Positions 57,701-64,000 of a stretch of 64,000 nt of DNA are shown piece after piece. Position numbers and translations under genes: made by a program. Each line of letters opens with the position of its first letter. Positions within the stretch are counted from its first letter, which is position 1. This DNA is from Bedellia somnulentella (lineage: Eukaryota > Arthropoda > Insecta > Lepidoptera > Bedelliidae), in assembly GCA_963576735.1 (NCBI GenBank), contig OY755197.1, forward strand, positions 942,501 to 1,006,500. Reading direction: 5' to 3'. The notes below the pieces were generated by a model, which saw nothing but the letters and a program-made list of their open reading frames with translations, did not search any database and had not been told where the DNA came from.

Positions 57701-60700
57701 AACTATATAAAATTATTTGAGTATTAATCATTAAATAGAGATACATGCACATTAACATAGACTATTTAGGGAGTAAACCTGCGTTTCGAAATCTTCAAAT
57801 GCAGAAAGCAAGACTTTAGTTTAGCTTGTTCATGCTACGATGCAAACGGCCTTTTATAAAAATCACATATCTACTATTCCTACTATGCTTTCGCAATTTG
57901 ATACTATTACTGATAGATGTGCAAATAGCTGTTAATATCAGCAAATTGAGTCTTTACTATATGTCTAATACTTTTGAAGAATACTTGTTAAACATTTCTG
58001 TAACCTAATACCATCCTTCGCAACTTTGTTCGATTCTGAAAAACCTCTCGTTCTATAAAATAAGGGTGTTCTTCACGCTCAAATGTTATAACACCTTTAG
58101 TACCCTAACCGTTTTAGTAAAGTACAATTAAATTCAATTTTCCCATAGTCCCCTATTCCTGTCACGTAGCAAAAACAAATAAAATATGACTGGGCATACG
58201 GCAATTAAATAATTACTAGCAGGCGATAATAATTAGGTGTCATGTGGATGACGGTAGTTTTAATCGTTTGTAATTGGTAGGTTTAGTTGTGATTGTGAAA
58301 TACAGCGGTTTTTATAAAAAATCTATATGCTGGTTGATATAGTTTTTAAAAATATCTTTATATCTCTTTTAAACACGGCATGGTCTATCTTAACATTAGT
58401 ATGTTTAATTAAAATTTTGTTGTGTAGATAACATGACAAACATTTACTTTTATATAGACTGTTCATGACAATCCTAGTCCATTTTTTTATTTTATAATAA
58501 AATAATATTTAATACGATCCTGGCAAACCTCTCTTGCTTCGTCTACATCCATCAATCTTTTCATACATGCTCTTTTATTCTTCTTACTTCGGACGTCTAC
58601 AATTACTTAAGGAATTTCTGTAGTATCAAAAAAATTAAAAGATAATTAAATTCAGCTAGCTTGAGTTCAATGAATTGCCAAAGTATTAAATTTTTTTGAA
58701 AATATGTTCTCAGTTATTACTTTAACTAGTTACAAGTATATACATACATATACTCACGGCCATAAATCCCAAAAAGGGGTAGCCAGAGCTTCAGAGCTAG
58801 AAACTGCTCAGCCACATTTGGAAGTTGATACGGGACACATAATGGTAGAAATAAAGTATCGTTGCTGATAGGTCTCCAACTGCATCGCCCAAAAACTACT
58901 TCAAAAAGCCCCTCATCCTTAGTCACCTCTTACGGCACCGGTGAGTAGAAAGGGGTAGTGATATTCTAGGCCGGCACTACACGGGAATAAAGTTACACGG
59001 CCCTTAATTTTAAATAAAGGACATAAAATCACTGTTACAATCTTTATTCAAAAACATTGTTCCAATGAAAAACGAATGAAATTAAAAAAGAAAGTGGCCT
59101 TTCCAGCAAAAAGGCGCAGGTGTAATATCAAGTATTATCAAGTTTCATCGCAATCTTTTCCGCTCGAAATAACCGTTTCGATATTAACTTTGAAAAGTTC
59201 GCGAGAAGTGAAAAATTTGAAGAAGCGAACAAAGAGAATTGTTGGATGAAATATTTTAATAATTTGACTCTATTTTTTCATCTTCTGAAATATTAAATGA
59301 TATTGATACTTAAATTGTCTTTTAGACACACAAAGATAATGAGAAATTCATGTATTTGGAAGCCTTTAATATGCTCTGAATTTCTTACAGCTCACTCGAT
59401 AATAGTAACCTAAATTTTTTGTGTGATTCTCGATCATAATATTTTGTAATAACTTTGTTAGCTCTGTGAGAAAACCACCGCTACATCAACTACGCAGGAG
59501 ACCCCAGTTTAAATCCAGATTTAGGCCTACACCAATGTGTATTTTCTATAGTCACATGGGTAGTTCAATTATAAGGAGCTTATGGCAAGGAAATACAAAT
59601 TTAAATTTACATGGACAAACTGTACTTAGTCATGTGATAGTGTATTTATAGAAAACGTTGGCTGGCCTCTTATCACGTAGATGCACCGTCTAAGTATAAC
59701 GTGGGTTCTCTAAGCTGAGGAGGACGGAATTATATTTCAAAATATTAGTGAAGCACTAATACCCACACACACAAACCCACCTTTTCACTGAAATATGGCG
59801 TGAATGTCTATTTTCAGATAATATTTTGAATATAAGCTTTTTATTTTGAATGCAGATATAATAGTAGAATGAAGTGCATTCTTAAAATGGAGTGGATATT
59901 ACCTCACCAATAAGAAGATAAAGAGGACTTTTCAGTTTTCATTAACAGTTTAAAAGATATCCTTCTGCCAGTAGAAATAAAAGGCTGTGATTGCATTTAC
60001 AGTATGTAACAATGATACAAAAACTTTAGCAGTACTAATGATGATATAAAATCAGTTGCAACAACTAACATACAAAGATATCAATCGTATAATACAACAT
60101 GTTAGTAATAAACATCCGTTAGAGTAAAACAAACAAGTATTAAACTTAAAAAAGTTTACGTTTAAATTAAATGACTAAATTACAATGCGCATAATAAATG
60201 TAAACGCTGCTGCGTTCCTATTGGCTAGATTCAAACGTGGAAAAACATGTGATTTTTTTCTACGTAGAAAACGTTGCGTGATTTCCCGCGCTGCGATTGG
60301 CGGCTGGCACGGCTAACTGAGCGCCATTGGCCGCCATTTTTTTTCAAGTTTTCACGTTTACGGCTATCGTGTTTTTTTCCGTGAGAAAACTCCGACCAAT
60401 GGGCGAGAGGGAACGTACTCGTAGTTTTAATTATAAAAGTTGTGAATCTAGTTCGTGGGGCGGTCGGCTGGCGCTGTGTTTTTGAACGGCAGTCGAATAC
60501 TTTGCGTGTTATCTATTGATGTTCGAGCTCTGGTTCATTTGTGTCTTTATGTTGGTATAATTGATTGTTGCTTTGTGTTTGAATTTCGAATTGGTTTTAT
60601 GTGTCTATTTTATTTATTGTACCGCTATTATTATATTGATTAGTTCATATATTATATTACTTATTTAGACAGTTTTATGCTATAAAATGTATGTTTTGAT

Positions 60701-60960
60701 GCTATAAAATTAGATATAAAAAACTAACCTGTATGTAATCTTGTATGTTGCTGCACATGGCTAAGCTGCTTGAACCTTCTATCACAATAGGAACACTTAT
60801 AAGGCTTCTCCCCGGTGTGGACCCTTATATGCTGGACGAGTTGGTGATTAGAGCTAAATGACTTTAAACACTGTTGGCACTGATGAGGTTTTACTTCGCC
60901 GCCCAGACCTCTTTGGAGTTCGCGGGCATGGAGTTGCATTGCGTTCTTGTGCATGAAAAT
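32531..60960 (-). CDS. dati: datilografo-like C2H2 zinc-finger transcription factor (five exons, 5' end missing)
   Basis: This is the only real gene seen. Exons 60729-60960, 36696-36880, 35131-35296, 33961-34185 and 32531-33486 join with consistent phases (1, 0, 1, 1) and GT-AG junctions, giving 587 codons and TGA at 32531-32533. The partial protein has seven C2H2-type fingers: residues about 28-48, 56-76, 84-106, 120-144, 164-185, 224-244 and 258-274/284. After them come a basic patch (AAAERRERD) and an Ala/Gln/Pro-rich tail. It should be a nuclear DNA-binding regulator. The linker sequences and the late fingers fit the insect dati (CG2052) type better than rotund/squeeze, whose fingers I recall as different. 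In Drosophila, dati acts in neurons. The family call is firm; the ortholog call is from memory and only moderately sure. The first exon seen opens at a splice acceptor, so the start codon lies beyond position 64000 or in an unrecognised exon. Confidence 0.8.
33961..34185 (-). CDS. dati: dati-like exon 4 of 5 in window: zinc finger 6 and first part of finger 7
   Basis: Acceptor GATGCAG|GCCC, donor AGCG|GTAGGT, 225 nt, phase 1 at both ends. A Pro/Ser linker (PPATSPYPAQVKPS) precedes finger 6 (C224, C227, H240, H244; core HYVNEGSLRKH). The first half of finger 7 follows (C258, C261). The exon reads upstream without a stop to the acceptor, so the open frame is longer than its first in-frame start codon suggests. 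Confidence 0.86.
35131..35296 (-). CDS. dati: dati-like exon 3 of 5 in window: end of finger 4, zinc finger 5
   Basis: Starts at CAACAG|GAGCTT (ELQLHLGVLQQH) and ends at CCA|GTAAGT in phase 1; 166 nt. H144 or H151 would have to serve as the last ligand of finger 4. Finger 5 has C164, C167, H180, H185 (core VVFGGEALVEH). The ELQLHLGVLQQHAAL segment following the exon-2 fingers is a strong family signature. Confidence 0.87.
36103..36352 (-). repeat. family A retroposon, full length, in the third dati-like intron
   Basis: ATACATACATATACTCACGG to GCCAACACTACACG. An A/T-rich duplication (ATTTTTTTGAT) lies on both sides. Confidence 0.85.
36696..36880 (-). CDS. dati: dati-like exon 2 of 5 in window: zinc finger 3 and most of finger 4
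   Basis: The acceptor TTTTACCAG|GCGAAC completes the split Gly and restores the TGERPYK linker exactly, which confirms the join across the 23.8-kb intron. Finger 3 is the C-x4-C type (C84, C89, H102, H106; core AFIQLSNLQQH). Finger 4 starts here (C120, C123, H136; core GFATESSLRTH). The exon ends in phase 0 at AAG|GTCAGT after Lys139, before finger 4 has its last ligand. Length is 185 nt. Confidence 0.88.
36959..37150 (-). repeat. family A, head missing
   Basis: ACATACATACATATTCTTAC to TAGTCGCCTCTTCCGATCAT, then breaks into the duplicated unit. Confidence 0.7.
37104..38465. repeat. 700-bp tandem duplication
   Basis: 37104-37803 and 37804-38465 match nearly base for base at an offset of 700 (for example CAGTTAATCATATAGCAGG in both). 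The left unit starts within a family A copy, and both end at a CATACGAATACATATATAT stretch. A few indels and substitutions separate the units. Confidence 0.85.
37751..37800. repeat. TA microsatellite
   Basis: Alternating TA, about 45 bp, at the junction of the two duplicated units. Confidence 0.9.
38466..38704 (-). repeat. family A, subfamily 2, full length
   Basis: CTATAGTCACGGCCATAAAT to GCCGGCACTACATGAC. A GAAA microsatellite (38738-38768) follows shortly, leading into ACATTTATC. Confidence 0.78.
38831..38975 (+). repeat. family A, eroded
   Basis: GGCTAAAAATAGCACTACCC and GGGGCTTTACAAATTATCAT; both ends unclear. Confidence 0.5.
39056..39390 (-). repeat. family A retroposon interrupted by an A-rich insert
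   Basis: ATCCATATACTCACGGCTAT to GGGTAGAAATGGGGTATATA. At 39170-39283 an A/T-rich ~110-bp piece is inserted with AATAAA at both edges; read on the minus strand it ends in a T-rich tail, like a retroposed 3' end. The family A head is lost. Confidence 0.75.
39400..39828 (-). repeat. two eroded family A scraps
   Basis: 39400-39475 (TATAGCCATAGCTTCAGAG) and 39648-39828 (GGGTAACCGGAGCTTCAGAA to TTAGTTGCCACTTACGACTC). Confidence 0.5.
39829..40060 (-). repeat. family A retroposon, nearly full length
   Basis: ACATACATACATATACCCAC to GTTAGTGTTATTTAAGCCAC. Head slightly eroded; small deletion at TCTTACACCCACC. Confidence 0.8.
40664..40768 (-). pseudogene. LINE 3'-end fragment, eroded
   Basis: CATATACTCACGCTATTAC, TATTGGGGTAAACAGAG and ACATACATGCTCTTTAGAGC preserve the order of the LINE end on the minus strand. 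Confidence 0.55.
40895..40985. repeat. TA-rich microsatellite
   Basis: Mixed TA and TTA units over about 90 bp. Confidence 0.85.
41525..41590 (-). repeat. family A 3'-end scrap
   Basis: ACTTATACTCACAGCTATAA then GTCCCTAAATCGG. Confidence 0.5.
41823..41928 (+). repeat. family A 5' half, split by a Helitron
   Basis: GCTGTGTCAGTTTAGAATAG to GTGGTTGGAGATTTATCA. The 3' half resumes at 43175-43250 (TTACCAATAATCCTTTATTT). Confidence 0.65.
41929..43174 (+). mobile_element. non-autonomous Helitron, 1.25 kb, with a GC-rich passenger
   Basis: 5' TACATAGTATAAAACAAAGT and 3' GGGGCGGGTCGCTAG match the ends of a common lepidopteran Helitron family; T follows the CTAG. It lies inside a family A copy. A ~300-bp GC-rich block (42460-42760) interrupts otherwise AT-rich sequence. 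Two direct repeats (GAATAGAATAAGTATCTTTT at 42801, and a near copy at 43018) flank the later part. No Rep/helicase ORF. Confidence 0.78.
42460..42760. other. GC-rich passenger segment with TATA box and long hairpin
   Basis: High GC over ~250 bp inside the Helitron. It has CTATAAATAG at about 42487 and a perfect 18-bp stem hairpin (42636-42653 pairs with 42663-42680, 9-nt loop; a further ACC/GGT pair lies beyond one mismatch). An A-run follows at 42690. ORFs of 74-116 codons in several frames resemble no protein I know. Confidence 0.55.
43175..43250 (+). repeat. family A 3' half, split by a Helitron
   Basis: CCAATAATCCTTTATTTTAC and GAATAGTGGCTGACGAATTC; the tail is lost. Confidence 0.6.
43285..43536 (+). 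repeat. family A retroposon, full length, with TSD
   Basis: TGCTGTGTAGTGCCGGCTTA to GCCGTGAGTATATGTATG. Perfect 9-bp duplications AAAAATAAT at 43276-43284 and 43537-43545. Confidence 0.9.
43625..43730 (+). pseudogene. eroded LINE 3' end
   Basis: AGAGTAGCGATTGATAACAT, CTACCTACCCCAATAGACAC and TCACTGGATTC keep the LINE end order. Confidence 0.45.
43731..43973 (-). repeat. family A retroposon, full length
   Basis: CATACATACATATACTCACG to GCCGACACTACACAGC, with TATGCA on both sides as a possible duplication. Confidence 0.83.
45043..45052. promoter_or_regulatory. NRF1/EWG-type palindrome
   Basis: A perfect GCGCATGCGC in otherwise AT-rich intron DNA, next to a CpG-rich stretch (45035-45140). The sequence equals the core NRF-1 / Drosophila erect-wing site. 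A chance match is unlikely in this base composition but not excluded. Confidence 0.35.
45640..45745. other. GC-rich intronic island with C/G runs
   Basis: About 100 bp of high GC in AT-rich intron. Several runs of four or five C or G can form hairpins (TGACCCCC...GGGGTCA and CCCACCCCC...GGGGTGGTGGG) or a G-quadruplex. No coding frame or known repeat recognised. Confidence 0.4.
47204..47305 (+). repeat. family A 3' part
   Basis: CCATTTTTCCCACTGAACTT to TATAGTTGCGTGCATATG. A head-only scrap (GTGCCGGCTTAGAATAACAC) lies at 47552-47595. Confidence 0.65.
47920..48908 (-). mobile_element. non-autonomous Helitron, copy 2 (989 bp)
   Basis: Minus strand: 5' TCTATACTTATAATAAATC, 3' ...GATCCACTAG, between A and T. 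Near-identical to 2692-3639, but with a GACA repeat expanded to about 13 units (48734-48786) and small indels. It carries the CTCF-like site at 48193-48208. Confidence 0.87.
48734..48786. repeat. GACA microsatellite
   Basis: About 13 GACA units inside Helitron copy 2; the sister copy has three or four. Confidence 0.92.
48909..51516. other. intron sequence, no gene or recognised repeat
   Basis: AT-rich. A GC-richer stretch at 49900-49990 and an 80-codon open frame at 49625-49867 show no family features; no splice-consistent exon seen. Confidence 0.35.
51517..51605 (+). repeat. tRNA-derived SINE head (fourth type)
   Basis: A box CTGAGGCTGAGTGGATAGGT and B box TCTGGTTCCATCCCCG, about 35 bp apart, as in a tRNA-derived pol III promoter. 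Single copy, end not defined. Confidence 0.5.
51606..58511. other. repeat-poor intron sequence
   Basis: AT-rich over ~6.9 kb. None of the window's repeat families was recognised. Unusual GC-richer patches lie at 53190-53260, 57095-57140 and 57525-57670. A CTCF-like CTGGCGCCATCTTG is at 56119-56132. ORFs up to 110 codons carry no recognisable motif. Confidence 0.4.
58512..58600 (-). pseudogene. LINE ORF C-terminal fragment without tail
   Basis: Minus strand reads CCGAAGTAAGAAGAATAAAA, GAGCATGTATGAAAAGATTG and ATGTAGACGAAGCAAGAGAG, that is SKKNKRACMKRLMDVDEARE. Truncated at both ends, which is odd for a LINE insertion. Confidence 0.7.
58738..58984 (-). repeat. family A, subfamily 2, full length
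   Basis: TATACATACATATACTCACG to GGCCGGCACTACACGGG. The subfamily marks CAACGATACTTTATTTC and GTGCCGTAAGAGGTGAC can be read on the minus strand. Confidence 0.82.
59457..59815 (+). repeat. family B SINE, full length but diverged
   Basis: GTTAGCTCTGTGAGAAAACC (A box region), CAGTTTAAATCCAGATTTAG (B box), body with CATGGACAAACTGTACTTAG, and 3' end ATATGGCGTGAATG. Confidence 0.7.
59816..60214. other. no gene; AT-rich intron
   Basis: Nothing recognised. Confidence 0.35.
60215..60475. promoter_or_regulatory. CCAAT-rich, TATA-containing promoter-like block
   Basis: A GC-richer patch 250 bp inside the intron next to the first zinc-finger exon. ATTGG boxes lie at 60220-60224, 60296-60300 and 60326-60330, a CCAAT at 60396-60400, a YY1/Pho-like GCCGCCATTTT at 60330-60340, and TATAAAAG at 60432-60439 on the plus strand. 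A DPE-like GGTCG follows at about 60462-60466, though the TATA-to-start distance is only a guess. No convincing ORF follows on the plus strand; a noncoding divergent transcript or an alternative promoter is possible. Confidence 0.4.
60729..60960 (-). CDS. dati: dati-like exon 1 of 5 in window: zinc fingers 1 and 2
   Basis: Codes for 77 residues plus the first base of a Gly codon. The acceptor is TTTTTTACAG just above 60960 and the donor is CAG|GTTAGT at 60728. Finger 1 has C28, C31, H44, H48 (core SFSSNHQLVQH). Finger 2 has C56, C59, H72, H76 (core RFKQLSHVQQH). They are joined by the canonical TGEKPYK linker. The N-terminal IFMHKNAMQLHAREL is basic and without a motif. An ATG at 60954 could be an internal start, but the open frame runs straight up to a good acceptor, so I treat this as an internal exon. 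Confidence 0.88.
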
Positions 60961-62612
60961 CTGTAAAAAATGATGTCACTTAGTTTTGTTGATTAAAAAA
61001 ATAATAACTATGATTAAATGTTGCATTTTAGTTGGTTTCTTTTGATTTTAACAGTCATACAACATGTTAGATTCAGTTTAAAACCAATTGTCATTAAAAA
61101 ACAATGTATGTCTTACAATAATTTTTTTATTACTATAAATTAAAATATCATCATGGTCCGTTGATGAAATTCTTATAAGTTTCCAGTCTTTGAATGTCAA
61201 AATAGATCAATTCTGCCTACCCTCATGTACAGTTACTATTCCTCGGAAACCATTAAAGCAAGTAGTAGAATTAAGTATACATGGGTGTGTTGTGTAAATC
61301 ATAGAACACAGTAAAAGTAGCATTACTTTTCTAAGTAACCCCATAATTTTGTTTGGCAAAGAAATTGCATTTTGAGCCATTATTTTGATAACGCTACATT
61401 ACTAGCACATTCGCTTTATTTATACTCGCATTGGCTGCAGTTTTGCGAATGCAAAATTACTTATGTGATGTATGAGGTTGGAAATATTTTTATGCTAATT
61501 TTGCTCGCATTTATACTACTAGAGCAGGTAGGTTTTAATGTATGTATGTTATTATGAATGTGTGTAATTTAATATATTCAAAGTTGTGATAATTTCAGGG
61601 TTACATATTGTATTAAGTAATGTTTTAAATGAGCGAGTTCTCTTTTTTAGTAGAAATATTTAAAACATATCTAAAGTATATAAGATATACTTGTATAAGG
61701 ACTGTTTTTATGTTGTGGTATATTATGTGAAATTTAATATTTTAAGCAGACACTACACAGCTGAAAGAAACTAGCGCTGTATTTTTTTCAGATACAATGT
61801 TTCATTAAACTTCTTTAAACCCTTGGAAGAAATATGTTATGCTAAACCAAGCCGACATTCCATACTAAATAACCTATAATCTGAGAATGGATAAACCTAA
61901 TTCGTACAAAATTTCTACCGCTTCCTACCTATATACGTATAGTCTATTATATTGAAAACCCTTTACTTGCTAGAGATTGCAAAGAAACGACTTCAGGCAC
62001 GCAATTTTACACTGGCTAGCAATATTATTCTGGTCTTTTGTATTTTCTAGAATTGAACTAAAAGGTAATGGATCAATACATATATTGGTTTAAAAAGAAC
62101 TAAAATGTGTTAGTAATCCACTCATTAGTAGATAAAGCGAATAAAATTTGAATTGTGAATTTCTAATTCACACTATACCTAATTGATTATTTGATATTAA
62201 ATAATTTAGAGAATATTTTATAAATTGTCATTTTATGTATTGTCCTATTGGTTTTTAATAGATAGTTACAATATTTACGTTTACGCATTTTACATTACAT
62301 AATTTAATAAGATGTTCACATTATCATGCTATTAACATAGTTTAGGTACTTTTACTATATTGATTCTTTTTTATTATTTTAATTCATTTATACAGTTTAC
62401 ATTATAAAATAAATAGAGAACAAAAACGAATCCAATGCAGTGTCTTACAGTGTATTCAGCCTTTCCACGCGTGTTAGAAAGTGGATCCCGAGCTTTGGTC
62501 ACGCAACCGAGAAATAGCAAAGAATTTATGTTTTTTAAAGCAATATTACGTTATGACGTATATTCGGGATTTTTACGACGAATTTATAAGTGAAATGTCT
62601 ACTATTTTCTAT
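60961..62612. other. intron or flank upstream of the first exon seen; no gene
   Basis: No exon-like frame or zinc finger on either strand. CTGCCTACCCTCATGTACAG at 61213 may be a LINE scrap. Confidence 0.35.
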
Positions 62613-62830
62613 TTACATACATGTACTCACGGCTATAAATCCCTAAAAAGGGTAGACAGAGCTTCAGCGTCTTTTGAAAGTTAAATGGGGAAAATATTGT
62701 AAAACAAATGTTATTGGTGATTGCTCTCCAACCGCATCGCCCAGAAATTACATAAAAATCCCCAATACTCTTAGTCGCCTTTTACGATCACTCATGCGAA
62801 GAAATGGGGTAGTGCTATTCTAAGCCGAGA
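62613..62830 (-). repeat. family A retroposon, diverged
   Basis: CATACATGTACTCACGGC to GTGCTATTCTAAGCCGAGA; head slightly truncated. Confidence 0.75.
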
Positions 62831-62904
62831 AGAATCACTAAGTAAAGTGGCAAAACAGATAGAACTAATGTGGGTGGTACTTAGTAGAGGACAGACACGA
62901 AAGA

Positions 62905-63050
62905 CGTTTGAAAACGTTATGTTAAAATAAAAGAGTATGTATGAGAAAAAATATTAGGAATGCAAGAGAGGTATGTCAGGATTGTGTCAAATGGCAATCG
63001 ATAGTCTCTGCCTACCTCAATGGAAATAATGGACTAAGTATAGTTAAGTA
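62905..63050 (+). pseudogene. LINE 3' end, diverged
   Basis: GTATGTATGAGAAAAAATAT, AGGAATGCAAGAGAGGTATG, CAATCGATAGTCTCTGCCTA and CCTCAATGGAAATAATGGAC. A family B-like 3' scrap (CCATTCGGGGAGATACGGCG) follows at 63260. Confidence 0.65.
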
Positions 63051-63512
63051 GGAATCACTTATTTTCTGTATCGACTAGCCCTTATATCTTCGGTGGATGT
63101 TTATAAGGTAACTTAGCGGCCAAGTCTATTTAAACGTGATTATAATGGAAATCGTATCATCGATAAAACATATTTTATTTTTTGCTATTATAATTAAAAT
63201 TATAAGTATGGCTAGAAATCCAATTTTATTTTAAACGCGATCTTATTTTCCTCTGGCGACCATTCGGGGAGATACGGCGGCGTGAATGTTTGAATCTTGA
63301 GAGATTTTTTTAATGTTTATACTATAGTTTCCCACAATTTTAAAATATCTTCCTACTTGATCGTAATACATCTTTTGAGTTCATCTAAATCCCGTTACTA
63401 TCTATTTTTATTCTTTACAGCACCTTCACCATATATGTAAACCTAATCTTAACCATTTAATGTTTATTCAAATTTTACTATACTAACCTCTGTCAGTAAA
63501 GTAACCCATCTT

Positions 63513-63884
63513 ATTTATCCCAAAAAGGAGAAGCATACTTGTTGCAATTGCATTTGCTAGAGCTTCAGAGCAACGTGCCGTGCAGTCTCGGCTTAGAATA
63601 GCACTACCCCATTTCTTCCGGTGGGTGTGCGTAAGAGGCGACTAACGGTTTTGGAGCTTTTAAAGGATTTTTGGGCGATGCGGTTGGAGACCCATCACCA
63701 ACAACCTTTATATTACCATCTTTTCCCCACTAAAAATTTCCAAAAGTCGCTGAGGAATTTTCGATTCCTTGGCTCTGGCTACCCCTTCTAGGGATCTATA
63801 GCCGTGAGTATATATATGTATGTTCAGAGCAACAAACTCCTAAGCCACATTTAGAAGTTGATAGGGGAGAAAATGGTAAAAATT
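63513..63884 (-). repeat. family A subfamily 2 copy, host of a younger insertion
   Basis: 63513-63574 (TTATCCCAAAAAGGAGAAGC to CAGAGCAAC) and 63834-63884 (AAACTCCTAAGCCACATTTA) are parts of one minus-strand copy, split by the next element. Confidence 0.65.
63575..63824 (+). repeat. family A retroposon, full length, with TSD
   Basis: GTGCCGTGCAGTCTCGGCTT to GCCGTGAGTATATATATG. Perfect 9-bp duplications CAGAGCAAC at 63566-63574 and 63825-63833, inside a subfamily 2 copy. Confidence 0.9.
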
Positions 63885-64000
63885 GTAGTGCCGGCTTAGA
63901 ATGACACTACCCCTTTCTACCTATGGGTGTCGTAAGAGTTGACTTAGAGGCTTTTGAAAAGTGACTTCTGGGCGTTTCAATTGGAGACCCATCACCAACA
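63885..64000 (+). repeat. family A subfamily 2, 5' half, cut by the window edge
   Basis: TGTAGTGCCGGCTTAGAATG to GGAGACCCATCACCAACA. Head to head with the preceding minus-strand copy. Confidence 0.78.

Larger units (their letters stand above)
36881..60728 (-). other. 23.8-kb intron of the dati-like gene
   Basis: Bounded by GTTAGT at 60728 and TTTTACCAG at 36881. It splits zinc fingers 2 and 3 within the Gly of the inter-finger linker. Its 3' part (36.9-48.9 kb) holds family A copies, Helitrons and a tandem duplication. Its middle (48.9-58.5 kb) is AT-rich and almost free of repeats. Its 5' end (60.2-60.5 kb) has a GC-richer promoter-like block. Confidence 0.8.

Noticed and set aside
60455..60643. 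62-codon ORF after the plus-strand TATA box
   Set aside because: Tempting by position, but hydrophobic and without motif; it ends in AT-rich sequence. The promoter idea does not depend on it.

Overview
The window looks like AT-rich nuclear DNA of an insect, most likely a moth or butterfly. The evidence is one multi-exon C2H2 zinc-finger gene with small phased exons and GT-AG introns, Helitrons of the type common in Lepidoptera (5' TC, 3' CTAG, A|T target), and C-terminal scraps of a LINE of a kind familiar from lepidopteran genomes. No species can be named from sequence alone. There is no bacterial operon, CRISPR array, rRNA gene or intact tRNA gene.

Layout. 1-24.2 kb is a dense graveyard of transposable elements: a ~250-bp retroposon here called family A (GTGTAGTGTCGGC head, TATG-repeat tail), a tRNA-derived ~350-bp SINE called family B, 3' ends of a LINE, a Helitron, a 615-bp element with 65-bp perfect inverted repeats, a THAP/DDE transposon relic, fold-back elements and two PIF/Harbinger-like MITEs. 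24.2-32.5 kb is AT-rich and nearly free of repeats from ~27 kb on; it lies downstream of the gene and may hold its 3' UTR. 32.5-61 kb is the only recognisable gene, on the minus strand: five exons of a zinc-finger transcription factor that I assign to the datilografo (dati) type. Exons lie at 60729-60960, 36696-36880, 35131-35296, 33961-34185 and 32531-33486; the 5' end is beyond the right edge. The phases agree at every junction and give 587 codons plus a stop. The intron between the first two exons is ~23.8 kb and holds a second cluster of repeats (37-48 kb), a ~700-bp tandem duplication, two Helitrons and a long repeat-poor stretch (49-58.5 kb). 61-64 kb is the next intron, or 5' flank, with more family A copies.

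How the parts relate. The LINE 3' end and the family A and B 3' ends share a short CCC...GGG hairpin followed by G(C/G)CGTGA and a TATG or TTATG tail. Several family A copies have target-site duplications of 6-12 bp. This fits both SINE families being mobilised by that LINE's reverse transcriptase. Many insertions are nested (LINE in A, A in A, Helitron in A), which gives a relative order of activity.

Most notable: the A/B/LINE shared tail; a family B subgroup carrying a CTCF-like motif; the 615-bp element with a 73-codon ORF; a CCAAT/TATA promoter-like block in the intron next to the first zinc-finger exon; and an unusual fourth zinc finger split by an exon junction.
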